In this document: positions 37,782 through 46,206 of the stretch, in pieces
How positions within the stretch are numbered: position 1 is the stretch's first letter
Layout: every line of letters starts with the position of its first letter
Source: Myxococcales bacterium
GTDB taxonomy: Bacteria; Myxococcota_A; Polyangia; Polyangiales; Polyangiaceae
Assembly (NCBI GenBank): GCA_016191785.1
Contig: JACPVJ010000160.1
Coordinates: 1-61,700, forward strand
Direction of reading: 5' to 3'
Length of the DNA stretch: 61,700 bases
Position numbers and translations under genes: made by a program
Notes under the pieces: generated by a model
What the model was told of the DNA's origin: nothing
Database searches by the model: none
What the model saw: only the letters and a program-made list of their open reading frames with translations

Positions 37782-38062
37782 TGCCTCAGCCTATGCCTCA
37801 CTCGACTCAGCTCACGCTCCGTGGCCTGGATCCGCGATTGCAGAGGGAAATACGCGAGCTCGCCCGGCGCGAGGGGCTCTCGTTGAACAGGGCGGCAGTG
37901 CGCCTGTTGGAGAAGGGTGCGGGCATTCGCGCCCCGGTCGAGGCCGACACGATCGGAAGCTCGCTCGATCACCTGATCGGCACCTGGAGTGATGACGACG
38001 CCCGGGCTTTCTTGGACTCCATCGAGGCGTGCGAGCAGGTGGACCGGGAGCTCTGGGAGTGA
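37781..38062 (+). CDS. Antitoxin, ribbon-helix-helix type, of a PIN toxin
   Basis: A 93-residue protein. HSTQLTLRGLDPRLQREIRE followed by SLNRAAVRLLEKGAG is a typical ribbon-helix-helix (Arc/FitA-like) DNA-binding segment. The acidic C-terminal half (DHLIGTWSDDDARAFLDSI) should bind the toxin. ATG 37781 is preferred; 37793 is also possible. It overlaps the toxin by four bases (GTGA). Two copies of a 10-base motif directly upstream are likely autorepression sites. Confidence 0.78.
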   Translation: MPQPMPHSTQLTLRGLDPRLQREIRELARREGLSLNRAAVRLLEKGAGIRAPVEADTIGSSLDHLIGTWSDDDARAFLDSIEACEQVDRELWE

Positions 38063-38451
38063 AGCGGCTCTTGGACACGAACGCCTACGTCGCGCTCAAG
38101 CGCGGGCATCCAGGCGTGGCACAGATGGTGCGGGGGTCGAGCGCGCTCACGTTTTCGATGATCGTGGTTGGCGAGCTCATGTTTGGATTCCAGAACGGCA
38201 GCCGTTACCGACAGAACCTCGAGGAGCTGGAGGAGTTTCTAGCCAATGAGCGGGTCGAGCTTCTTCCGGTGACGCTCACGACTGCCGATCGCTTCGGCAG
38301 GATCGCGGCGGCGTTGCGCAAGGCTGGAACCCCGATTCCCAGTAACGACATCTGGATCGCCGCGCACGCCTACGAGAGCGGCGCCGAGCTGATCACCCTC
38401 GACAGCCACTTCAGCGCCGTCGCCGGCCTCGTGTGCACACAGCTCACGTGA
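38059..38451 (+). CDS. PIN-domain toxin (VapC-like)
   Basis: A 130-residue PIN endoribonuclease starting at GTG 38059, inside the antitoxin stop. Conserved acidic residues are visible: LLDTNAYVAL (Asp), VVGELMFGF (Glu), SNDIWIAAHA (Asp, with the Asn-Asp of VapC) and ITLDSHFSAV (Asp). It probably cleaves tRNA or mRNA when freed from the antitoxin. It is convergent with the membrane phosphotransferase gene, 15 bases away. The module sits between psd and that gene with no mobile-element genes. Confidence 0.85.
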   Translation: MKRLLDTNAYVALKRGHPGVAQMVRGSSALTFSMIVVGELMFGFQNGSRYRQNLEELEEFLANERVELLPVTLTTADRFGRIAAALRKAGTPIPSNDIWIAAHAYESGAELITLDSHFSAVAGLVCTQLT

Positions 38452-38466
38452 ACGCGACGCGCGCCC

Positions 38467-40272
38467 TCACCGCCCGACGGCGGCCTGGCGCGACGCGGCC
38501 CATTCGAGCAAGTGCGCGCGATACCGCTCCGCGCGCTCGGGGTGAGCTCCTGCCACGTCGCGCTCTTCGCCGGGGTCGGTTGCGAGATCGAAGAGCCGGG
38601 TTCGATCGTGCTCGCGGGAGTAAACGGCCTTGAACCGGCCCTGACGCAGCCCCAAGAGCAGCGGACCGTGGTCGGTGAAGAAGCGCGCTACCCCCGGGTC
38701 GGGCGCGAGCAGCGAGCGGCCCTCGTGGCGGGGGTCGTGGCCGAGGCCGAGCAGGGCAAGGGTGGTCGGCGTCAGATCGATGGTGCTGGCGGTCTGCGGC
38801 ACGCGTACACGCCCCACCGTCAGCCCGGGTGCGCTGACGATCAGCGGCACGCGCACGTTTTCGTCGAACAGCTGAAGGGTGTGCGCGAAGTTGCCCTCGT
38901 GCTGTCCGAAGGCCTCGCCGTGGTCGCCGACGATCACGTAGAGCGTGCGCTCGTGCAGACCGCGAGCGCGAAGCCCCTCGACCAGGTGGCCGAAGGCAGC
39001 GTCGCCGGCGAAGAGGTCGTTCAGGTAGTGGCCCTTCTCGCTCTGGGCAGGAAACGGGCGCGGGCCCACGCCGGGTGATCGGTACGGGTGGTGGCCGGCG
39101 ATGGGCGAGTACACGGCGAAGAACCGCGCGCCGCCGAGCTCGTCCACGTGGCGCAGGAGGCGGCGCACGGTCGAGGCGTCGTCGGTGCCGAAGCTCGACG
39201 CATGCTCGCCGCCGATGGTCTCGGCGTCGTGCGCCACCTCGAACCCACGACCGTCGACGATGCCCTGCATACCCAGGTACCGGAAGCGCCCGGAGTGGAA
39301 GAACGCGCTGCGATAGCCGGCTGCGCCGAGGGCGCTGGCGACCGAGCCGCAGGGCGCCACGTAGTCCTTGGCGGCGGTCTGGGCGGCCGGCGACGCGCCG
39401 CAGAGCATCGACCAAAGGCCCTTGATGCTCTCGGGATACGCGCTGTACGCGGCGTCGAAGACCAGCGCATCTCGACTCACGCGCGTGAGGTTCGGCGTCG
39501 GATCCACCGCCGCCCCGTAGGCGCCCAGGTATTCCGCGGCGGTCGACTCGAGGATGACCCAGACCACGTTGCGACCCTTCGCAGCGCCGGCGAACTGTCG
39601 CAGATCGAGGGCCGGGCCCTCGGCGGGGAGCGCGCTCACGGCTCCAGCGCGAGGCGCGGGCACGAGCCGCTCGAGGGCGGTGCCGCCGAGCGCGAAGGCG
39701 GCGTTCCGGTGCAGGCCCAGCGTCTCGACGCGAGCCGCGGCGCGCGCGCCGACCAGGCCCAAGCCGAGCAGCGCGGCCGTCGCTGCCAACGCCTGCCTCG
39801 CCGTGACGAGACGGCGGATCCGAGTGGCCGCCACGGCGACGAGCACCACGAACAGCATCGCACCCAAGTTCGAGGCGGTGACGTGCAGGGCGATCGAGTC
39901 GCGGAGCGCGCCACCGGTCGCGCCGATCATCGAGACCGTGAGGGGCGTCGAGAACACCCGCGCGACGGCCACGTTGAACGCGCCGTAGACGATCAGCAGC
40001 CACGCGATCGCCCAGAGCGCGCGCGAGAAGCGACGCCCCAGGGCGAGCTCCGCGACCGCGAAGGCGGCGACCACCAGCGCGTCTTGATGCACGAGCGCGA
40101 TCGGCGACCAGGGGTCGGCCAGGCTCGCGCCGCCGCCGTCGGCCACCCGGAGCGCGACCAGGGCGAGCTTGCAGGCGACCAGACCCGCGGCCAGGGTCAG
40201 CGCCCGGGAGACTGGTAACTCGCACCCTGGTCGGTTACCGGTAACTCGAAGCCATCCGTCGCAGTAGTCCAT
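38467..40272 (-). CDS. LtaS/EptA-like membrane phosphotransferase (alkaline phosphatase superfamily)
   Basis: A 601-residue inner-membrane protein: about five N-terminal helices (30-210), then a periplasmic sulfatase/alkaline-phosphatase fold (about 235-590). Motifs are VVWVILESTAAEYLG (metal Glu), YPESIKGLWSMLCG (Ser or Thr nucleophile region, without the Cys-x-Pro-x-Arg of true sulfatases), GARFFAVYSPIAGHHPY and VIVGDHGEAFGQHEG (metal Asp-His). Family members move phosphoglycerol or phosphoethanolamine onto glycans or lipids; the substrate here is unknown. ATG 40272 is the only good start before the first helix. A palindrome shared with 34.7 kb lies in its first codons. It is divergent from the kinase-sigma54 fusion. 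Confidence 0.8.
   Translation of the reverse strand: MDYCDGWLRVTGNRPGCELPVSRALTLAAGLVACKLALVALRVADGGGASLADPWSPIALVHQDALVVAAFAVAELALGRRFSRALWAIAWLLIVYGAFNVAVARVFSTPLTVSMIGATGGALRDSIALHVTASNLGAMLFVVLVAVAATRIRRLVTARQALAATAALLGLGLVGARAAARVETLGLHRNAAFALGGTALERLVPAPRAGAVSALPAEGPALDLRQFAGAAKGRNVVWVILESTAAEYLGAYGAAVDPTPNLTRVSRDALVFDAAYSAYPESIKGLWSMLCGASPAAQTAAKDYVAPCGSVASALGAAGYRSAFFHSGRFRYLGMQGIVDGRGFEVAHDAETIGGEHASSFGTDDASTVRRLLRHVDELGGARFFAVYSPIAGHHPYRSPGVGPRPFPAQSEKGHYLNDLFAGDAAFGHLVEGLRARGLHERTLYVIVGDHGEAFGQHEGNFAHTLQLFDENVRVPLIVSAPGLTVGRVRVPQTASTIDLTPTTLALLGLGHDPRHEGRSLLAPDPGVARFFTDHGPLLLGLRQGRFKAVYSREHDRTRLFDLATDPGEERDVAGAHPERAERYRAHLLEWAASRQAAVGR
40232..40248. promoter_or_regulatory. Second copy of the palindromic operator candidate
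   Basis: CGGTTACCGGTAACTCG is the exact reverse complement of the 17-mer at 34736-34752. A degenerate neighbour (ACTGGTAACTCG) lies at 40211-40222. The site is within the first codons of the membrane phosphotransferase gene and 88 bases upstream of the divergent kinase-sigma54 gene. Confidence 0.45.
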
Positions 40273-40322
40273 GGATTTTCCGCTTTTTCTCGGGGTGGAT
40301 CGCCCCCTGCTTTCAAGGACCG

Positions 40323-40328
40323 TACCCT
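40323..40328 (+). promoter_or_regulatory. TACCCT -10-like element, probable leaderless start
   Basis: TACCCT is followed by seven bases and the ATG at 40336, with no ribosome binding site. It has the same spacing as other first genes in the window. Confidence 0.4.
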
Positions 40329-40335
40329 CCACCGC

Positions 40336-43300
40336 ATGACCCTGCTCGCCCACCCCCGCTACCTGCCCGGACCGGTCCTCGGTCGCGGCGGGCAGGCCGT
40401 GGTGCTGCGGGTCACCGATCGCGAGGCCCCGGCCCGCGCCCTGGTCGCCAAGCTCTGGCAACCCGGCGCCTTCGACGAGGACCTCTTGCGCGGCGAGTTC
40501 GCGCTCCTGGCTCGGATGCACGTTCCCGGCTTGGTCCGCGCCCACGATCTGGGACGCGACGCGGAGACCGGCGCACCGTTTCTGGTCGAAGACTTCATCG
40601 ACGGACCGGACGCACGCGAGTGGCTCTCGAAAGCTCCGAGCGATCGCGCGCGCTCCGAGCGACTGGCCCGAGCACTGGGCGAGGTGACCGCCACGCTCGC
40701 GGTGCTCCACGACAGCGGCTTCTTGCACGGTGACCTCAAGCCTGCCCATGTGCGGGTGCCGGACGACGGGCGCGCGACCTTGCTCGATCTGGGCGCGGCG
40801 GTGGCACGGGCGCGGGCCGAGGTCGGACCTCACGCGATGACTCCGGGCTACGCGGCGCCCGAGCTCTGTGCCGGCGCGCGCCCCAGCCCGCGGACCGACC
40901 TGTTCGCCCTCGGCGCGCTGGCGTTCAGCGCCGCGACCGGGAAGGCGCCCGAGTCGGCGCGGCCCGTGCGCGAGCTCGCACCCTGGCTGCCACCGAGCTT
41001 GGGCGATCTCGTCGATCGGCTGCGCGCGACGCACCCCGAAGATCGCCCCCACGATGCCCGCGAGGTGCTCGAGGTTCTGGGCCAGAGCGTCGCGAGCGTC
41101 GCGCCGCGTCCGGTGCGATCGCTGCGCAGCGGCTCGGCCGAGCGCTCGGTGCGCGAGGCAGCGCTCGGTCTGCTCGACCGCCGCGACCCCGGGCTCACCT
41201 ACCTGACCGGCGCGGCGGGCATGGGCAAGAGCCACGTGCTCTCGGAGTGGGTGACGCGCGCGCTCTTGGCCGGAAGGGCGGCTCGCTGGCTGCGCTTCCC
41301 CCACGTGGACGCGGGCTTCGAGTCGCGGCTGATCGCCTGGCTGCGCGGCGCCGAGGGCGCGCGGCCCTTCGCCGCGGGCCCGCTCTGGGTGGCGCTGGAC
41401 GACGTCCACACCGCGCCGGCCGAGCTCGGCGTCGCGCTCGAGGCGTTTCGCTGTCGGCGACGTGATCCCGACGACGTCACGTTGGTCGCGGCGGTGCGCA
41501 CGGCACCGAATGACAGCCCGAGCGTCGTGCTCGAGCCACTGGACCTGCGAGGCGTGCGCGGGCTGTGCGCCGAGCTCTCCGTCGAGGTCGAGCGGGCGAG
41601 TGAGCTCCTGAGCGCGAGCGGGGGCAACCCCGGCTTAGTTGCCGCGCTGGCGGGTAAGGCGCCGCTCACGCGTGAGACCGTGCTCGAGCGCGCAAAGCAG
41701 CTGACCCCCGACGCGGTCCGAGCCCTCGGCGCGCTGGCCGCAGTCGGTGGCAGCGCTCGCGAGTCGATGCTGAGCACGTTGCTGGGGGCTGCGCCTGGAG
41801 CACGCGCTTCGGCCGAGCTGGCCGCCGCAGGGTTGGTCGAGCGCCGATCGAGCTCCGTGTGGTCGCTCGTGCACGCCGAGCTCCGCGACGACCTTGCGAG
41901 TGCTCTGGTGAGCTCCGAGTTGGCACGCGGGCTGGCCGAGGTGGCCCTGAGCTCGCGCGCCACGCTCGGCCCCGCCGAGCTCGTGTCGCTCGCGCGTTTT
42001 CCTGCGCCCGCGGCCCGAGCCAAGCTGCTCGCCCTCGGCGCCACGCGGGCCCAAGCGGTGGGGCTTCGCTCGATCGAGACCGAAGCGCTGCTCGGGCTCG
42101 CGGCCGATCCCGAGGCTCGCACGCCCGAGGTGCTGACCGCGCTCGATCGCTCGACGCGGGGCGGGGGCAGCGCGGGCCTTCACCCCGAGCTGCTCGAGTG
42201 GCTCGACGCGTGCCCGAGCCTGACGGTGCTGGCGCTGCGACGCCGCGCCGAGCAGACCGCGCGGGCAGGAGATCACGGGCTGGCGGCAGAGCTCAGCGCG
42301 CGTGCCCTCGCGCAGGCGACGTCGCCCGCCGATCGAGTGCTCGCGCTCTCGACCGCGGCCTCGACAGCGCTGTACCGCGCCGACTGGACGAGCGCCGAGA
42401 CCGCCCTCGCGGACGCGAAGGAAGCGCTGGCCTCTGCCCCGATCGACGACACCGAAGAACTGGCCCGCCTCGATCACAACCGCGGAGTGGTCGCGCTGTA
42501 CCGCGCTCGCGTGGAGGAGGCCCGAGACGCGTTCGAGCAATCACTCGCTGCGAAACGCGCGATGGGTGACCGGGGCGGCACCTGGGCGTGTCTCTTGAAT
42601 CTGGCGCTCGCTCGAGGTCAGCTCGGAGAGTTCGCTGCTGCTGAAGAGGCGCTGCTCGAGGCAGTCGCGACCTGTCGCGCGCTCGGGCAGCTGTCGGGCG
42701 CGGGCTGGTGTCTGGCGGCGCTGGCCGACGTGGCGCTGCGCCGCGGCGCTCACGTCGCCGCCGAGCGCTGGGTGGCCGAGGCCGAGCACCTGGGTGACGT
42801 GGTGCCGAAGCCGGTGCATGCCGATCTCGCCCTCTTGCGCGCCGAGCTCGCGCTGGTCGACGGCGACGGGCAGCGCGCGCTCGCGGCGCTCGGGGCCGTC
42901 CGCGAGGACCTCTTGGCCGAGGACGCTTTGCTCGCAGCGCGCGCCCTCACGCTGCGGGCACGCGCTCACCTGTGCACGCTTCCGGCCGATCGCAAGCTCG
43001 CGGCGCGCACCGCGATCCGCGCGGCGCGTCGTGCGCGGACCGCGGGCCTGCCCGAGCCCGAGCGGCGGGCGCTCGCGGTTTTTGCCGAAGCGCGACGCCG
43101 CTTCACTTCAGCGCCGCCGACCAGCTACCCTCGCGACCCGGTGGCAGGGGACGACGCACTGTGGGCCTTCTTGGCGACGGCCAGCACCGCGGCCGGCGCC
43201 GAGGCTGCCGCGCTCGCGCTCTGCCGCTGGGTGGTCGAGGCGAGCGGGGCCGAGCGGGTCTTCATCTTTGCCGGTGGGTCGAGCTTCGGCGTCGACGTCG

Positions 43301-44622
43301 ATGGCGTGGCGATCGCCGATGCGAGCGCGCGCGTCCCCCGGGACGTGGTCGAGAGCGCGCTCCGCACGGGCGGCATCGCGAGCCACCCGACGGTGTCGAC
43401 CCGCGGCGGCGCCGGCTCGCGCCTGACCGCCGTCGGTCCGGAGCCAGCGCGCGGTGCACGCGCGCTCTTGGTGCTCGAGCACCGCTTCTTGCCGAACGCC
43501 TTCGACTCCCTCGATCGACAGGCAGTCGAGCGCTGGGCCTTGTGTGCGACGCTGGCGGTCGCCGTCGGTGGCGGACACGAGCCGATCGCGGTTTTCGAAC
43601 CGCCGCCCGAGCCGGAGGCTCTCTCGCTGCACGAGCCGAGCACGGTCTTGCCCTCGCGGCGCGGCCGGCGGGCATTCCCCAACATCGTGGGCGAGAGCCC
43701 GGCCCTGGGCCGCGCGCTGGCGCGGCTCGACACCGCGGTGGACAGCGACCTGCCGGTGCTCGTCACCGGTGAGACCGGCGTGGGCAAAGAGCTGTTCGCG
43801 CGCGCGCTGCACGACAGCGGGCCGCGGGCCCGCGCGCCGTTCGTGGCCATCAACTGCGGCGCGGTGCCCGACTCGCTGTTCGAGGCCGAGCTCTTCGGTC
43901 ACGCCCGGGGCAGCTTCACCGGCGCCGATCGCGCCCGCGCCGGCTTGATCGCCCGAGCCGAGGGCGGCACGTTGTTCCTGGACGAGATCGGCGAGTTGCC
44001 ACTGATGCGGCAGGCGACGCTCTTGCGAGCGCTGGCCGAGCGGCGCTATCGCCCGGTGGGCAGCGACGAAGACAAACCGTTCGACGTGCGGGTGATCGCG
44101 GCGACCAATCGCGACCTGGAGCGCGAGGTCGAGGTCGGCACCTTCCGTCGCGACCTCTTGTATCGCCTCAACGTGCTCGAGGTCCGCGTGCCGCCGCTGC
44201 GCGAGCGCCCGGAGGACATCTTGGTCATCGCCGAGCACGTGCTGGCAGCCACCGGCTCGAACGCGGCGCTCTCGCAGCGCGCATCGCGTGCGCTGATGTC
44301 GCATCGCTGGCCCGGCAACGTGCGCGAGCTCGAGCATCAGATCCAGCGCGTGGCGGCGCTGGGTGTGGCGCGGGTCGAGCTCGAGCACCTGTCGCGCGAG
44401 GTCCGCGCGGCGTTCAAAGACGACCCTGCCCCCAAGCTGACCCTGCCCCCGAGCAAGAAGCCCAGCGGCCCCGACGCCGAACGCGACCAGGTGCGGGCGG
44501 CGCTCGAGCGCGAGGGCGGAAACATCACCCGCGCCGCCGAGCGCTTGCGCCTGACCCGGCATGGCCTCAAGAAGAAGATGATTCGTCTGGGGCTGCGCGA
44601 GCCGAAGGCCTCGGGAGGGTGA
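40336..44622 (+). CDS. Ser/Thr kinase - P-loop/TPR - GAF-like - sigma54 activator fusion
   Basis: A 1428-residue one-protein signalling pathway. Residues 1-250 form a kinase domain with GRGGQAVVL loop, Lys39, catalytic HGDLKP (131-136, His-Gly-Asp in place of HRD), DLG for DFG (151-153) and TPGYAAPEL. A P-loop (GAAGMGKS, about 293-300) opens a STAND/AAA-like NTPase, followed by about 400 residues of TPR-like helices, a GAF-like region (about 940-1090), a sigma54 AAA+ domain (GETGVGKE near 1145, GSFTGA near 1191, GGTLFLDEIGEL near 1209) and a Fis-type HTH (GNITRAAERLRLTRHGLKKKM). It probably integrates a ligand signal and ATP-driven oligomerisation to open sigma54 promoters. The neighbouring lipoprotein gene follows at two bases. 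Confidence 0.88.
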   Translation: MTLLAHPRYLPGPVLGRGGQAVVLRVTDREAPARALVAKLWQPGAFDEDLLRGEFALLARMHVPGLVRAHDLGRDAETGAPFLVEDFIDGPDAREWLSKAPSDRARSERLARALGEVTATLAVLHDSGFLHGDLKPAHVRVPDDGRATLLDLGAAVARARAEVGPHAMTPGYAAPELCAGARPSPRTDLFALGALAFSAATGKAPESARPVRELAPWLPPSLGDLVDRLRATHPEDRPHDAREVLEVLGQSVASVAPRPVRSLRSGSAERSVREAALGLLDRRDPGLTYLTGAAGMGKSHVLSEWVTRALLAGRAARWLRFPHVDAGFESRLIAWLRGAEGARPFAAGPLWVALDDVHTAPAELGVALEAFRCRRRDPDDVTLVAAVRTAPNDSPSVVLEPLDLRGVRGLCAELSVEVERASELLSASGGNPGLVAALAGKAPLTRETVLERAKQLTPDAVRALGALAAVGGSARESMLSTLLGAAPGARASAELAAAGLVERRSSSVWSLVHAELRDDLASALVSSELARGLAEVALSSRATLGPAELVSLARFPAPAARAKLLALGATRAQAVGLRSIETEALLGLAADPEARTPEVLTALDRSTRGGGSAGLHPELLEWLDACPSLTVLALRRRAEQTARAGDHGLAAELSARALAQATSPADRVLALSTAASTALYRADWTSAETALADAKEALASAPIDDTEELARLDHNRGVVALYRARVEEARDAFEQSLAAKRAMGDRGGTWACLLNLALARGQLGEFAAAEEALLEAVATCRALGQLSGAGWCLAALADVALRRGAHVAAERWVAEAEHLGDVVPKPVHADLALLRAELALVDGDGQRALAALGAVREDLLAEDALLAARALTLRARAHLCTLPADRKLAARTAIRAARRARTAGLPEPERRALAVFAEARRRFTSAPPTSYPRDPVAGDDALWAFLATASTAAGAEAAALALCRWVVEASGAERVFIFAGGSSFGVDVDGVAIADASARVPRDVVESALRTGGIASHPTVSTRGGAGSRLTAVGPEPARGARALLVLEHRFLPNAFDSLDRQAVERWALCATLAVAVGGGHEPIAVFEPPPEPEALSLHEPSTVLPSRRGRRAFPNIVGESPALGRALARLDTAVDSDLPVLVTGETGVGKELFARALHDSGPRARAPFVAINCGAVPDSLFEAELFGHARGSFTGADRARAGLIARAEGGTLFLDEIGELPLMRQATLLRALAERRYRPVGSDEDKPFDVRVIAATNRDLEREVEVGTFRRDLLYRLNVLEVRVPPLRERPEDILVIAEHVLAATGSNAALSQRASRALMSHRWPGNVRELEHQIQRVAALGVARVELEHLSREVRAAFKDDPAPKLTLPPSKKPSGPDAERDQVRAALEREGGNITRAAERLRLTRHGLKKKMIRLGLREPKASGG

Positions 44623-44624
44623 CC

Positions 44625-45791
44625 ATGCATCGCTGGGTGATCTCGCTTGTCGCGCTCTGTGCGCTCGGATGCGGGTCGGAAGACTCGAGCGGCAGCGGCG
44701 CCGCGGGCGGCAGCGGAGGCAACGGCGCCAGCGGCGGCAGCGGCGCGACCGGCGGCAGCGCTGGCAGCGGCGGCGGCGCGACCGGCGGCAGCGGAGGCAG
44801 CGCGACCGGCGGCAGCGGAGGCACGGCGGACTGCCTGGCCCAGGTGTCGGGGGTCGAGGTCGCGGACGTCGATCTCGACGGCTTTCCTTCCTACAGCGTC
44901 GATGGTTGCCAGCTGGCGTACGTGTCGGGCAAGACCGGGCAGCTGCTCTTGCGCGATCTGGCCACTGGGAAAGAGACCGTGATCGACGACGGCGCGGAGG
45001 GCCCGCGGCGCCCGAGCCTGGCAGGCAGCGTGCTGGCGTGGGAGTCGGCCAAGCACCTGGTGCGCGTGCGACACGGCGGCACGGTCACCATCCTGAGCGG
45101 CGGCTTCAACCTGGCGGGCGAGCCCCGCGCCACCAGCGACGCAGTGGTGTTCACCGGCTGGCTCGGCACCGACACCGACACCGACTCCGACGTGTTCCTG
45201 TATCAGGTCGGCACGGGGACGAGCACGGCCGTGGCCGCGGGGCCCGGTCAGCAGCGCTTCGCCGACGTCTCGGCCACCCACGTCGCGGTCAGCGACTTCT
45301 CGGAAGATCCCGGGGGCGTGTACACCGGCGACGGCGCATCCCAGGCCGACATCATCGTGTTCGATCGGGCCACGCTCACCCCCACCGTGCGCGCTGCGCC
45401 CGGGAAGCAGGCATTCCCCATGCTCGGTTCGAGCGGCACGCTGAGCTACCTCGAGTGGATCACCGTCCACCCGATCCCGAAGCTGCAAGACTACACGCTC
45501 CGGGCGGTGCCGCTCGCCACGCCCACCGCAACCGCCACCAAGATCGCCGACGTGCAGTCGGACCAGGCGGTGCGGCCCACGGCCCGCGCCGGCGTGGCCG
45601 AGTGGGTCGTGCGCTGGCAAGGGGTGAGCTCGCTGTACCGCGCGGCGCTCGACGGTTCTACCGCGCCGCAGAAGCAGGATCTCGGCACCGCCGCGGTGCT
45701 GCACGCGCCCAGCTCGTCGAGCAGCATGACGGTGCTCGCCGTGCGTCAGACCGCCACCAGCGCGCCGGCGCTGGTGGCCATCCCGCGCTGA
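44625..45791 (+). CDS. Beta-propeller linker lipoprotein
   Basis: A 388-residue lipoprotein: lipobox LCALGC (Cys15), Gly/Ser/Ala/Thr linker (about 20-70), then a TolB/WD-like propeller (VSGVEVADVDLDGFPSYSVD, QLAYVSGKTGQLLLRDLATG, TLTPTVRAAPGKQAFPMLGS). GGAGG seven bases before ATG 44625 supports the start; a GTG at 44619 overlapping the upstream stop is the alternative. It is transcribed with the kinase-sigma54 fusion. Its last 100 bases contain an 11-base-stem hairpin and are duplicated twice downstream (49.25 and 50.32 kb). Confidence 0.8.
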   Translation: MHRWVISLVALCALGCGSEDSSGSGAAGGSGGNGASGGSGATGGSAGSGGGATGGSGGSATGGSGGTADCLAQVSGVEVADVDLDGFPSYSVDGCQLAYVSGKTGQLLLRDLATGKETVIDDGAEGPRRPSLAGSVLAWESAKHLVRVRHGGTVTILSGGFNLAGEPRATSDAVVFTGWLGTDTDTDSDVFLYQVGTGTSTAVAAGPGQQRFADVSATHVAVSDFSEDPGGVYTGDGASQADIIVFDRATLTPTVRAAPGKQAFPMLGSSGTLSYLEWITVHPIPKLQDYTLRAVPLATPTATATKIADVQSDQAVRPTARAGVAEWVVRWQGVSSLYRAALDGSTAPQKQDLGTAAVLHAPSSSSSMTVLAVRQTATSAPALVAIPR

Positions 45792-45891
45792 TGATGTGCG
45801 ACGAAACCGCAGTCAGCCGGGAGGCCACGCCTGGGCAGAGCCGCGGCGGACGAACACGTGCGGGGTGCGCCGAGCCGCCACGGTCTCGTCA
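45692..45891 (+). repeat. Repeat E1, copy A (parent): lipoprotein 3' end and downstream
   Basis: The parent copy covers the last 100 bases of the propeller lipoprotein gene and about 100 bases beyond its stop. It contains a perfect hairpin at 45753-45778 (11-base stem GCCACCAGCGC, loop GCCG). Bases 45741-45891 match copy B; bases 45692-45791 match copy C. Confidence 0.9.
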
Positions 45892-46206
45892 TCCGCACGC
45901 GTTGCCTTCGCCGAAGTGCAGGACTCCCTCGGAGTACGTTGCGGAGTAACAAGTAGCAGCGGAATCCACGCAGAACCTCAACGGGTCACACTCCAAACGC
46001 ACGCTGGCGCCTTGCACGACGCCTGAACATCCAAGCGCGTCGCGTGATTGGATCTGAAACTCGAGGGACTCCTGTAGGTTCGGGAAGGAACAGGACGTGT
46101 ACTCCTCCCGGCAGGCGGCACAGGTTGGCTCTTGCGGCTCATCGGAACATCCGCAAAGCGGCAGACATAAGAGCGCGAGCGCGACTATCGTTCGTATGAC
46201 CAACAT
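45889..46206 (-). CDS. Small Cys-rich lipoprotein in the low-GC island
   Basis: A 105-residue lipoprotein with signal MLVIRTIVALALLCLPLCGC (lipobox near Cys20). The mature part has nine or ten cysteines (CAACREEYTSCSF, LGCSGVVQG, ECDPLRFCVDSAATC). I recognise no family. It overlaps the previous gene by 22 bases and is the last gene of the three-gene minus-strand operon that starts with the metallopeptidase-like gene. GC content is clearly lower than the chromosome around it. Confidence 0.6.
   Translation of the reverse strand: MLVIRTIVALALLCLPLCGCSDEPQEPTCAACREEYTSCSFPNLQESLEFQIQSRDALGCSGVVQGASVRLECDPLRFCVDSAATCYSATYSEGVLHFGEGNACG

Noticed and set aside
38467..40272. True sulfatase
   Set aside because: The C/S-x-P-x-R formylglycine motif is missing, and the N-terminal helices fit the LtaS/EptA group instead.
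40273..41409. N-terminal extension that would make the membrane phosphotransferase 980 residues long
   Set aside because: The extension is antisense to the kinase domain of the divergent gene and has no helices. ATG 40272 gives a normal protein.
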